From Gammaproteobacteria bacterium RIFCSPHIGHO2_12_FULL_35_23 (lineage in GTDB: Bacteria > Pseudomonadota > Gammaproteobacteria > UBA12402), in contig MGXT01000026.1 in the NCBI GenBank assembly GCA_001801465.1, positions 1 to 64,000 on the forward strand: a stretch of 64,000 nucleotides of DNA. Reading direction: 5' to 3'. Both the position numbers and the translations under genes were made by a program. The first letter of the stretch is position 1. Each line of letters starts with the position of its first letter. The notes under the pieces are model-generated. The model worked only from the letters and a program-made list of their open reading frames with translations, was not told where the DNA came from and searched no databases. Positions 24,873 through 32,811 of this stretch are shown piece by piece.

Positions 24873-27239
24873 TTAAACTGGTAACTCTGCTCCTATATAT
24901 CTCTCTACTATTGAAGGAATATTAATTTGTAAAGTTATCGGTTTTGAAAAACACTCAATTCTCAAAGAGCTACCTTTAAGAAGATTAAAAATTATAGTAT
25001 TTTCATTAACATTTACATTAATTAATCTATTTTGAAAGTTGATGGTTAATCTATATGCTTGCCAAGCATCTGGTAATATAGGACTAAAGCTTAAAAATCC
25101 TTCATATGTCCTCATTCCAGCAAAACCAAAGGCCATACACATCCACGCTCCTGCCATATTAGCAGCATGAATACCATGTTCAGAGTTATGATGCAAATTA
25201 TCTAAATCTAAGCGCGCCGTTTGCATAAAATAATCATAAGCTTTGGTACAGTACCCTACCTCACTAGCCATAATTGAAAAACAACAAGGCGATAGAGAGG
25301 AGTCATGTGTGGTAATGGGTTCATAATAATCATAATCTCGTTGCTTATCTGCTAGACTAATCTTATTGCCAAACCAAAAATCTGCCATTATTACATCAGC
25401 TTGTTTACAAACTTGATAACGATAGATCACCAGTGGATGATAATGAAGTAATAAAGGATAGTTTTCTTTTGGTACACTTTCAAAGTCCCATTTTTTCTTT
25501 TGTAAAAATGTATCGTCTTGTGGATGTATTTTTAATTTTTCATCATAAGGTAGATACATTTTTTCAGCTGCTTGTTGCCAATTAGTTATTTCTTTTATTT
25601 CTAACTGTATTTTTTTAGTGATCTGACTAAATTGTAAAGGATGCTCTTCTTGTAAAAGAGTCGCTATTTTATAAGCATAATACAAGTGTGATTGAGCCAT
25701 CATATTAGTATAAAAATTGTTATTTACAATTGCAGTATATTCATCTGGACCAGTAACACAATTTACACAAAATTTATTTTCTTTACTGGGTATAAAATCT
25801 CCTAAGCTTGCCCACAGTCTTGCCGTTTCAAATAACATTTCAGCGCCGTAATTTAACAAGAAATCGATATCACTTGTAGCTTCTATATAAAGCTTTAATG
25901 CTTGAATTATATCAGCATTGATATGGTATTGTGCTGTACCTGCCGGATAGTAAGCGGAGCATTCTTCACCATTTATTGTACGCCATGCATATAAAGCACC
26001 TTTCGAGTAGGACATCTGCCTTGCGCGTTCTCTTGCTTTATCCAGCGTATTATATCGATACATCAATAATTGTTTAGCAATTTCAGGTTTGGTATATAGA
26101 AATGAAGGCAATACAAAGCTCTCAGTATCCCAAAAATAATGTCCTTCGTACCCCTCTCCCGTTACCCCTTTTGAGGCAATACTCGTTTTACCATCTTTAC
26201 CTACTGATTGTAGTAAATGAAATTGATTAAAACGCAGCCCCTGCTCTAGAGCTAAATCTCCTACAATTTGAATTTCGCTATGTTTCCAAAAATCTGCTAA
26301 ATAAGCTTTTTGATCAACTAGTAAAGAATTAAATCCTTTTTGCTTTGCCTCTTGTATAGTTTGTTCAGAAAGAATAAATAGATCATTTTGAGGATAGTCT
26401 ATTGAAGTAAAATAACTAATCCATTTAGTTAAAGTAATAGTTTCATCCTGCTTACCATCAATATTAAATATTTCAAATATTTTTTGCTCTTCCTCTAATT
26501 GAGTTTTTTGAAAACTAGCCTTTAAAATTTCGTTACTCATTGCGCACGCTAATTCAAACTGAGTAGTTGTAGTCTTTTGTTTAACCGCTGAGTAATCATT
26601 AGTAATTTTTTTATCAACAAGCTTTAATACCTGTCCTTTAAATGCTGAACCCACTCTTGGGTCATCTTCACATTTTTGATTGGTAACTGCTGTATCTAAA
26701 CCTGAGATTAATTTTATCTTGCCTGAAAAATTCAAAGGGGTAACTTGATATTGAATTGCTGCTAAGTGCTTATTGATTAATGAAACTACTCTTTTAATAG
26801 TAATTTTTAACTGCTTACCGGATTTTGATGCCCATATTATTTCTCGAGTTAATATGCCAGTTTGCATATTAAGCTCACGATAATATTTTAAAATTTTTCC
26901 AGAAAATAGATTAAATTTTTCTCCATCAACTTCTAGTTCAATAATTTTGCTATTTGTTACATTTAACATGGTTTGGTAGTTTTTAGCATAACCATAAGCA
27001 ATTTCTCCATATTGAATAGGACTTGATTCGTAAAACCCATTTAAATAAATTCCTAGTAGTGAAGTACCTTTTGGCCCTTGATATCCCTCTTCAAAATTAC
27101 CGCGCATACCTATATAGCCATTACCTAAAGCAAAAATAGTCTCTCCTAAGTAATTGTTTTCTGTTTGAAAAGATTCTTCGCTTACTACCCAGGGATTTGA
27201 TGATAAAAAATTTGCTGCTACTTGCTTAGATTGCTTCAT
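24873..27239 (-). CDS. Glycoside hydrolase family 65 disaccharide phosphorylase (maltose/trehalose type)
   Basis: A 788-residue GH65 enzyme, the usual family length, which splits an alpha-linked glucose disaccharide with phosphate to give beta-glucose 1-phosphate plus a monosaccharide. The N-terminal beta-sandwich begins with NPWVVSEESF and ALGNGYIGMRGNFEEGYQG. The (alpha/alpha)6 domain has KGVTGEGYEGHYFWDTESF and the catalytic Glu in CVTGPDEYTAIVNNNFYTN. The phosphate-binding region THDSSLSPCCFSIMASEVGY and GIHAANMAGAWM follow. The ATG at 27239 is chosen because GGGGAG lies just upstream; the longer frame would run into the divergent pgmB gene. With pgmB it feeds glucose 6-phosphate into glycolysis. 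Maltose, trehalose or kojibiose specificity is undecided. Confidence 0.9.
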   Translation of the reverse strand: MKQSKQVAANFLSSNPWVVSEESFQTENNYLGETIFALGNGYIGMRGNFEEGYQGPKGTSLLGIYLNGFYESSPIQYGEIAYGYAKNYQTMLNVTNSKIIELEVDGEKFNLFSGKILKYYRELNMQTGILTREIIWASKSGKQLKITIKRVVSLINKHLAAIQYQVTPLNFSGKIKLISGLDTAVTNQKCEDDPRVGSAFKGQVLKLVDKKITNDYSAVKQKTTTTQFELACAMSNEILKASFQKTQLEEEQKIFEIFNIDGKQDETITLTKWISYFTSIDYPQNDLFILSEQTIQEAKQKGFNSLLVDQKAYLADFWKHSEIQIVGDLALEQGLRFNQFHLLQSVGKDGKTSIASKGVTGEGYEGHYFWDTESFVLPSFLYTKPEIAKQLLMYRYNTLDKARERARQMSYSKGALYAWRTINGEECSAYYPAGTAQYHINADIIQALKLYIEATSDIDFLLNYGAEMLFETARLWASLGDFIPSKENKFCVNCVTGPDEYTAIVNNNFYTNMMAQSHLYYAYKIATLLQEEHPLQFSQITKKIQLEIKEITNWQQAAEKMYLPYDEKLKIHPQDDTFLQKKKWDFESVPKENYPLLLHYHPLVIYRYQVCKQADVIMADFWFGNKISLADKQRDYDYYEPITTHDSSLSPCCFSIMASEVGYCTKAYDYFMQTARLDLDNLHHNSEHGIHAANMAGAWMCMAFGFAGMRTYEGFLSFSPILPDAWQAYRLTINFQNRLINVNVNENTIIFNLLKGSSLRIECFSKPITLQINIPSIVERYIGAELPV

Positions 27240-27321
27240 TTTAACTCCCCAAATGACTATTCTTTCGTTATAATCGGCCGCCATAGTATCATGAATAGTA
27301 AAAAAATTTAAGGTAAAAAAC

Positions 27322-27972
27322 ATGTTTAAAGGTGCAATTTTTGACCTAGATGGGGTCATTGTTGATACAGTTCCGTTACACTATGAAGCTTGGTATAGGC
27401 TTTTTCATGATGATTATGGCCTAGAATTTGATTTATCAGTTTATGAACATAAAGTGGACGGTAGACCTCGTATGGATGCCGTACACACTATGCTACCTAT
27501 GCTTAGCACCGAAGAGCAACAACAAGCAGGGAACACTAAACAAGGATACTATTTAGACATGTTGGCGGCTGGTAAGCTCAAAGTATTTAATAGTTCTATT
27601 GACTTTATTCAAGATCTTCTTAAAAACAATGTCAAACTTGTTGCTGCTTCCAGTAGTCGTAACGCTACTTTTATTCTTGAATCTATTGATTTATTAAAAG
27701 ATTTTATCGGGGTCATTTCAGGCTCTGATATTACTCATGGTAAACCTCACCCTGAAATTTTTTTAAAAGCTGCAAAACTGCTTAACTTATCAACCGCCGA
27801 ATGTATTGTTTTTGAAGATGCTAAAGCTGGAGTTGAAGCTGCAAAAGCAGGTGGTTTTTATTGTGTAGGTGTTAATAGGCATCAAAGAAATGAACATTTT
27901 TTAAGTGCAGACTTAAAAGTTAATGATTTAAAAGAAGTAAGCTTTTTAAAATTAAACGAATTGATGAAGTAA
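27322..27972 (+). CDS. pgmB: Beta-phosphoglucomutase (HAD superfamily)
   Basis: A 216-residue HAD phosphatase-fold protein that converts beta-glucose 1-phosphate to glucose 6-phosphate in the cytosol. Motif I is FDLDGVIVDT (Asp nucleophile and acid/base Asp at about 8 and 10), motif II VAASSSRNA, the Lys in SGSDITHGKPHPEIFL and motif IV CIVFEDAKAGVEAA. The cap-domain segment VDGRPRMDAVHTML matches beta-PGM. It is divergent from the GH65 gene across an 82-bp shared promoter region, a standard pairing for phosphorolytic disaccharide use. The Tn3-like element begins 15 bp after its stop. Confidence 0.9.
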   Translation: MFKGAIFDLDGVIVDTVPLHYEAWYRLFHDDYGLEFDLSVYEHKVDGRPRMDAVHTMLPMLSTEEQQQAGNTKQGYYLDMLAAGKLKVFNSSIDFIQDLLKNNVKLVAASSSRNATFILESIDLLKDFIGVISGSDITHGKPHPEIFLKAAKLLNLSTAECIVFEDAKAGVEAAKAGGFYCVGVNRHQRNEHFLSADLKVNDLKEVSFLKLNELMK

Positions 27973-27987
27973 TAAATTTGGCTAGCT

Positions 27988-28024
27988 GGCCCAGGACTAC
28001 CGAAGCTGCGACCAGGTGCCACTT
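27988..28024 (+). repeat. Left terminal inverted repeat of the Tn3-like element
   Basis: Thirty-seven bases starting GGCCCAGGACTACC and ending GGTGCCACTT. They match the reverse complement of 31907-31943 with one mismatch. The length is typical of Tn3-family ends (about 38 bp). Confidence 0.92.
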
Positions 28025-28045
28025 CGGTGTTAACCGCACAATAAA

Positions 28046-28640
28046 CTACATAAACTCTTCCGCTTCGATAGTTTCAATCGCCTGATTCTCACCTAAAACT
28101 GCAGAATTACCATCCGTAATCCCAAGTCGCGTACTCAAATCCAAAGGAAATAACCCATATGGATTGAGATGCGAATGAAATAGTACGTTCAAAGCGCGTT
28201 TATCTTCCAGCGTTAAAACATTCTGCCATTCTGGTCGTGACAAAATATTCTGAAAAATAACCGTGTTGACGTACGCCATACATGCTTGCAATAAATGTAG
28301 GCATACAATTGCTAATTCCTGGTCTCGTTTAATATTCGTGGATATCTCACCCAGTTTACCATAAAAAATAAATCCCATAATGCTGTTGAGACGCTCAACG
28401 ACATTTTGTGCTTCGACCCTCCCAATCAAAATCATCAATGCATGATGTTAAAATATTTAATTGATTGGCGATACAATTTAGCATCAGCGTGTCGATATAT
28501 TTTAAATGCTTTGGATAGTGGCTTTCTAATTGAAAATATTTCAAAAGTATCGCAAAATCCAGCCTATTTTTATCTGAATTTTTTGCTTTAGCAAGCGTTA
28601 GTTCATCGTCGCTCAGATTAAAGATATTGTCATTACTCAT
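28046..28640 (-). pseudogene. tnpA: Tn3-family transposase tnpA, N- and C-terminal remnants fused by deletion
   Basis: The minus strand starts at 28640 with the DUF4158-type N terminus (FNLSDDELTLAKAK, RLDFAILLKYFQLESHYPK) and stops matching at FDWEGRS. The frame then changes and continues with the C-terminal end of TnpA: RVEAQNVVERLNSIMGFIF, DQELAIVCLHLLQACMAYVN, RALNVLFHSHLNPYG. Full Tn3 transposases are close to 1,000 residues and carry the DDE residues in the middle, so roughly 800 codons are gone. The join near 28425 falls where both sides could read GGTCGA, which suggests deletion at a short repeat. Confidence 0.85.
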
Positions 28641-29129
28641 ATGATTTTTTATAACTGTTTTGTTTTAGTTTTTTCTGCTTTTCATTTTTCAAGTACCGAT
28701 ACAGCGTTGGCTTTGTAATATTAAATAATTTGTAAATTTCCATTACTGATAAATTGCCTTTATCGTAGTGCTTTTTAAGCTTTCTAATTTCCTGTGTGTT
28801 TAATTGCACAGGTCGTCCACCCATGCGACCACGTACACGCGCTGCTTTTAAGCCTGCTTGTGTGCGTTCACGAATTAATTCACGTTCAAATTGTGAAAGC
28901 GCTCCAAAGATATGAAAAATTAATTGTCCGCCACTGGTGGTCGTATCGATACTTTCTTGCAAACTTTTAAATCTGATGCCTTGGTCATTTAATTCTTTTA
29001 CGGTTTCAATGAGGTGCGCAAGCGATCGACCTAAACGATCCAGTCTTCGCAGCCAGCGCCTTTTAATGCGTCTTCTTGCATACCTAAATATTGATCAGCA
29101 GTTGATACTCGAGCATATCCAATCAGCAT
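28633..29129 (-). pseudogene. tnpR: Serine resolvase/invertase tnpR, internally deleted and frameshifted
   Basis: ATG at 29129 starts MLIGYARVSTADQYLGMQ, with the catalytic Ser in RVS, and runs to KGAGCE, where the frame is lost. It resumes in another frame as RLDRLGRSLAHLIETVKEL, FIFHIFGALSQFERELIRE-type helix residues, then the C-terminal helix-turn-helix NLSVMEIYKLFNITKPTLY. The segment normally lying between GCE and the R-L-D-R-L-G motif (about 40 residues) is missing. The remaining 3' frame (28633-28962) would encode only the dimerisation helix and DNA-binding domain. Confidence 0.85.
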
Positions 29130-29337
29130 AATCCATTCCAATTGATTAAATTAGGTGGCAATGGTAACGTAACCCATCTCACATAGGCAAGTTGTATAAC
29201 TCTGAATTTTTAACCGTTTTAATTACCATTAATTGCTCCGTGTTTGTTGCAGATTTGAATTTAGAGATAGGGTAATATAAACGGTCGTTTTCGTTACTGG
29301 TATTTTTTTAGACAAAAGCGCTTTCCCTGTAGGAGCG
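29130..29337. other. Presumed former res region and passenger promoter
   Basis: This non-coding 208 bp lies between the divergent resolvase and passenger genes, where Tn3-family elements keep their res site. I could not define the three resolvase subsites by eye. AGGAG at 29332-29336 probably serves the following gene. Confidence 0.4.
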
Positions 29338-30555
29338 ATGATCGTTATGAATTATAAAAAAGTCCTTCCGGTCATTTTAATGACCTTCAGTTTGCATGCA
29401 TTTGCCTCAGCGCAAAACAATGAAACTGAAAAAAACACAATCATTCAAAAGATGGTGAATCAGTATGTTGAAAAATATTCAAATACCGATGTCAAAAATA
29501 AAGGCGAAGGGATTTCAGGAATCCAATTGACAGTGCTTCAAGATGGAAAAATACAAACATTTGTTGCAGGCACTATTGGACATAACATTACAACACCTGT
29601 GACATTAGAAAATATATTTGCATGGGGAAGCATTACTGATGAAAAATCAATTCGGCCGAGAAAATGGCGAGATGTTAAAATCGTTCAGTTGCTACATATG
29701 ACAAGCGGTATTCCAAATGCTATTAACGCTAAAACAATTGATACGTTCTGGAATAAAAAAACCTTATTTGAAACCAATTGGCAACCTAATCAAATAGTAG
29801 AAATTGCAGCAAAATATACCCGTAGCGGATATTGTAAGCATCAATGTTTTACACCAGGAACAAGTTACTCATATTCAAACGTTAATTATATTATTGCAGA
29901 CATGATCGCAGAAAAAGCAAAAAAAAGCGCATTTGATTCGCAAATGCAAACTCTTCTGAAAAATGCTGGTGTCACAGCATATTATGCTCCTCTTAAACGT
30001 CCAGGCACTTTTTTAAACGGAATGGTGCATGGATATTACTATGATGCGGAATATAGTTTGCCTCCAGTCAAAGATGTTCCGCTAGGATTTGACTCATCAA
30101 ATACTCTGCAATGGTCTGGATACACTTCTGCTGGTGCATTGATCGGTAACACGCAAAATATGGCGCAAGCAGTCTATAAATTATTTAATGGAAAAATTCT
30201 ATCAGAAAATTCAATAAAAGTATTGAACAACGATTATTATGTTAATGAACAAACTGGGAAACCAGTTTCTAATATCGCTCAATGCACAAAGAAAAATACG
30301 GGGAATAATGGATGCTTTGGTTTAGGAGTTGGTGTGCTACATAATAAAACACTCGGATTTACCTGGATATACGAAGGTCTTGTTACTGGTTATCGCTCTA
30401 TTTATTTTTGGGCACCAAAAGAAAACACGATTGTTTCAATATCCGTAAATAACATCGCTGGTGATAATGATCATTTAGTGAAATTTGCGACTGATGTTTT
30501 TAATATGGCAGTAAATAACACTAAAAATTTATCTTCACATCTTAAAAATAATTAA
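29338..30555 (+). CDS. Secreted beta-lactamase-fold serine hydrolase, probably inactivated
   Basis: A 405-residue protein with a signal peptide (LPVILMTFSLHAFASA, cleavage near residue 25) and the class C beta-lactamase / D-alanyl-carboxypeptidase-like fold. The nucleophile region reads FAWGSITDEKSIRPRKW (Ser98), but the lysine of the S-x-x-K motif is replaced by Asp, and about 30 residues normally lying before LLHMTSGIP appear to be missing. The second motif Y-S-N is present in SYSYSNVNYIIADM, and the third region reads YEGLVTGYRS. It is transposon cargo, 36 bp before the chitinase gene. Loss of the lysine suggests a dead or altered enzyme. An ATG at 29347 is an alternative start. Confidence 0.75.
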   Translation: MIVMNYKKVLPVILMTFSLHAFASAQNNETEKNTIIQKMVNQYVEKYSNTDVKNKGEGISGIQLTVLQDGKIQTFVAGTIGHNITTPVTLENIFAWGSITDEKSIRPRKWRDVKIVQLLHMTSGIPNAINAKTIDTFWNKKTLFETNWQPNQIVEIAAKYTRSGYCKHQCFTPGTSYSYSNVNYIIADMIAEKAKKSAFDSQMQTLLKNAGVTAYYAPLKRPGTFLNGMVHGYYYDAEYSLPPVKDVPLGFDSSNTLQWSGYTSAGALIGNTQNMAQAVYKLFNGKILSENSIKVLNNDYYVNEQTGKPVSNIAQCTKKNTGNNGCFGLGVGVLHNKTLGFTWIYEGLVTGYRSIYFWAPKENTIVSISVNNIAGDNDHLVKFATDVFNMAVNNTKNLSSHLKNN

Positions 30556-30591
30556 CGCAATGAATTTTTAAAAAATGGTTAAATAAAAACT

Positions 30592-31869
30592 ATGTTTTTT
30601 ATACGAAGAATACGATTATTTATTTTATCAAATTTGATACTTCTTTTTCCAGTGTTCGCACAAGCGGATGATGGAAAAATTATCATGAGTTATTGGCAAT
30701 CATCTAAAGCTGTGTCTTCTCTTGTTTATCCGGTACCTGGCAGTTTCAATGCATCTGATAAAATAGTCAAAAATCAAAATATGCGAAATAAATTAAATGA
30801 TCTTAATATTATTTCGTACACTTTTTTTCACGTGGATAAAGAAGGTATTGTACACATTAACAATAGCGCCATTGATTTATCATCAAGTGATCATGAATTC
30901 TGTAAGAAAAATCCAAAAATCTGTACTGATGAAAACAATCAATATCAACCAAAATTAGGGAATTTTTCAGCTTTTGCAAAATTACAAAATAAATCGGATG
31001 ATTTGAAAAAAATTATTTCTATTGGCGGCGGTGGTGACAAAAAATCATTTCAATATGCTGTCATGCATATTCATAAATTTGTGAATTCAGTTTCTGTCAT
31101 TATTAATTATTATCATTTGGATGGTGTTGATTTAGATTTTGAACCAGATATTTTCACATCAACAATATCACAGCAGTATGCGCAATTGGTCACTGCATTA
31201 CGCGAAAAATTAGGAAAAAACTTAATAATTACGATTGATATGGAACCTGATCAACAAATAAAACAATCATATTGGAAAATCATTTCAGGTAATGTGAATT
31301 ACATATCAGATATGTGTTACGACTTTCATTCTCCATATTATTTCCCGCATATGACTGGGTACAATAGCAATCTTTATTCCGACCCCAATGAACCGATGAT
31401 CAAAAGTTATTATCATATTAGCTGCGATCAATCCATTCATTACCTTACTTTCTTAGGAGTGCCGACGCAAAAAATTATTTTAGGATTTCCGTCGTATGGA
31501 TTGGCATATGGTGGTGTTTCTGAAAAAAATAATGGATTATTTCAGCCATATGATCCTGCGAAAACACCTATGTTCAATGAAAATATAAAACCAAAAGGGT
31601 ATGTGCAATATAAAACAATAACAAGATTATTACGATCTGGGTTTCATGAACATATGACGTTTTTTAACGATTTTCCGAGTGCTGTGTGGGCATATAACAA
31701 AAAAACTCGACAATTTATTGCGTATGATAATGTAAAGCTTGTTAAAGAAAAGGCACGTTACGTAAAACAAAATCATTTAGCAGGATTAATGACTTGGGCT
31801 GTCAATGATGATGCGCCAGCATCTAGTCATAAATCATTACTCGACGCGGCGAAAAAATACCTACGATGA
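30592..31869 (+). CDS. Secreted GH18 chitinase-like glycosidase
   Basis: A 425-residue protein with an N-terminal signal peptide (ILSNLILLFPVFAQA, cleavage near residue 25) and a GH18 TIM barrel. The catalytic motif D-x-x-D-x-D-x-E reads DGVDLDFEP, with the acid Glu at 184. Supporting barrel strands are IISIGGGGD, VNYISDMCYDFHSP, KIILGFPSYGLAYGG and the final GLMTWAVNDDAPAS. Such enzymes hydrolyse chitin or other beta-1,4-GlcNAc polymers outside the cell. No separate chitin-binding module is visible. It is the second passenger gene of the Tn3-like element. Polymer specificity is not decided by the sequence alone. Confidence 0.88.
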   Translation: MFFIRRIRLFILSNLILLFPVFAQADDGKIIMSYWQSSKAVSSLVYPVPGSFNASDKIVKNQNMRNKLNDLNIISYTFFHVDKEGIVHINNSAIDLSSSDHEFCKKNPKICTDENNQYQPKLGNFSAFAKLQNKSDDLKKIISIGGGGDKKSFQYAVMHIHKFVNSVSVIINYYHLDGVDLDFEPDIFTSTISQQYAQLVTALREKLGKNLIITIDMEPDQQIKQSYWKIISGNVNYISDMCYDFHSPYYFPHMTGYNSNLYSDPNEPMIKSYYHISCDQSIHYLTFLGVPTQKIILGFPSYGLAYGGVSEKNNGLFQPYDPAKTPMFNENIKPKGYVQYKTITRLLRSGFHEHMTFFNDFPSAVWAYNKKTRQFIAYDNVKLVKEKARYVKQNHLAGLMTWAVNDDAPASSHKSLLDAAKKYLR

Positions 31870-31906
31870 GATGCATCAGCCCGAACTCATTGCGCATTCT
31901 GCGCCA

Positions 31907-31943
31907 AAGTGGCACCTGGTCTCAGCTTCGGTAGTCCTGGGCC
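31907..31943 (-). repeat. Right terminal inverted repeat of the Tn3-like element
   Basis: Thirty-seven bases reading AAGTGGCACC to CCTGGGCC on the plus strand. They form the inverted partner of 27988-28024 with one mismatch, and mark the right end of the element. Confidence 0.92.
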
Positions 31944-32332
31944 CTATTATCAGAATAGATAAAACTATTTTTCTTAGGAAATGACCAAACTTCTTCCTCC
32001 GAAAGTTGAGTTTCAATTAATTCAATTGGCACACCATTTTTTTCGATAAAAGCAACTTTAAACCCTTCAAATGGGCTATAAGGTTGTAAAATAACTTTTT
32101 TGTCACTTAATGCTCTTTCTAAATTAGAAACTTTAAATCCTAAATGTGGAATAGTTTGAATTAAGGGATGTATAGGCGAATCTTTTTCAAAGCGATGCCA
32201 TTGAATATGCATTTTTTTATTATCATCATCTGATGTATATACTTTAAAAACAGAACTATAACGTTCATTTTTTCTTAACTCTTGAGTAGGAATACCTAAA
32301 TGATGAAACTCGTATTTAATTGCCTCAAACAT
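31922..32332 (-). CDS. VOC-superfamily (glyoxalase-like) protein, C-terminus altered by transposon
   Basis: A 136-residue single VOC module: YEFHHLGIPTQELRKNERY at the start, a paired HPLIQTIPHLGFKVSNLERAL region, and GFKVAFIEKNGVPIELIE with the metal Glu typical of the glyoxalase/bleomycin-resistance fold. Function is not predictable beyond metal-dependent small-molecule chemistry or binding. The last eight or so codons run into the right transposon end (the reading frame ends inside the inverted repeat), so the native C terminus after about residue 128 has been replaced. The core fold looks complete. Confidence 0.7.
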   Translation of the reverse strand: MFEAIKYEFHHLGIPTQELRKNERYSSVFKVYTSDDDNKKMHIQWHRFEKDSPIHPLIQTIPHLGFKVSNLERALSDKKVILQPYSPFEGFKVAFIEKNGVPIELIETQLSEEEVWSFPKKNSFIYSDNRAQDYRS

Positions 32333-32381
32333 ATAAAAACTCTACAAAATATTTTTATTTCTATATTTTAAACCATTTTAT

Positions 32382-32720
32382 TCAAAATTTTATTTTTAGA
32401 ACAATTTTTCCTGTATCAACATCTAAAATTAATAATTCCCTAATCACTTCTTCAAACTCTTCATGTGTAATATTATCATCAAAATAAATGCGTGAAAATA
32501 ATAATTGTACTGATTCAAAAAATCTTCTTTTATTTTTTTCATCTGCTTTCATCATATTAATAAAACCTATTTTTAATGGCGAAAACTCCGCCAGCCAATG
32601 TTCTTTGGTAATATAATCTTTAGGTAATTGCTTAAGTAATACATCAACTTCGTTAGGATTAGGATCTTCCATGATTTCGCAAAGATAACTCCATATCTCT
32701 TCATGATATTTAAATATCAT
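32382..32720 (-). CDS. Hypothetical small acidic protein
   Basis: A 112-residue protein without signal peptide or membrane segment. It is mostly helical (IFKYHEEIWSYLCEIMEDP, LLKQLPKDYITKEHWLAEF) and ends with the strand-rich DVDTGKIVLKIKF. I do not recognise a family. It is 49 bp upstream of the VOC gene on the same strand and 91 bp from the RND pump gene. The ORF has good codon bias for this genome and a plausible ribosome site (AGAGGTATAT) before the ATG. Confidence 0.55.
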   Translation of the reverse strand: MIFKYHEEIWSYLCEIMEDPNPNEVDVLLKQLPKDYITKEHWLAEFSPLKIGFINMMKADEKNKRRFFESVQLLFSRIYFDDNITHEEFEEVIRELLILDVDTGKIVLKIKF

Positions 32721-32811
32721 ATATACCTCTTTTTTTATTCTTGTTTTATTACTAATAATAAATAGTTTGCACTGTATTTATACATGAAATACGCTCAATG
32801 CTTATAAAACT

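Larger units (their letters stand above)
27988..31943. mobile_element. Tn3-family transposon with deleted transposase and resolvase, carrying a hydrolase and a chitinase
   Basis: The element is 3,956 bp long, bounded by 37-bp terminal inverted repeats that begin GGCCCAGGACTACCGAAGC and differ at one position. Inside, from left to right, are the two ends of a Tn3-type tnpA, a broken serine resolvase (both minus strand), about 200 bp that should hold the res site, and two passenger genes on the plus strand. No matching 5-bp target duplication is visible (TAGCT on the left, CTATT on the right). It sits between convergent genes, pgmB and a VOC-family gene. It can move only if a related transposase acts in trans. 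Confidence 0.88.

Noticed and set aside
27240..27359. N-terminal extension of the GH65 frame into the pgmB start
   Set aside because: It overlaps the divergent pgmB gene and has no ribosome site, while GGGGAG lies just before the ATG at 27239 and the shorter protein has the family's normal start.
27983..31948. Target-site duplication of the Tn3-like element
   Set aside because: The 5 bp outside each end (TAGCT and CTATT) do not match in any sensible alignment.
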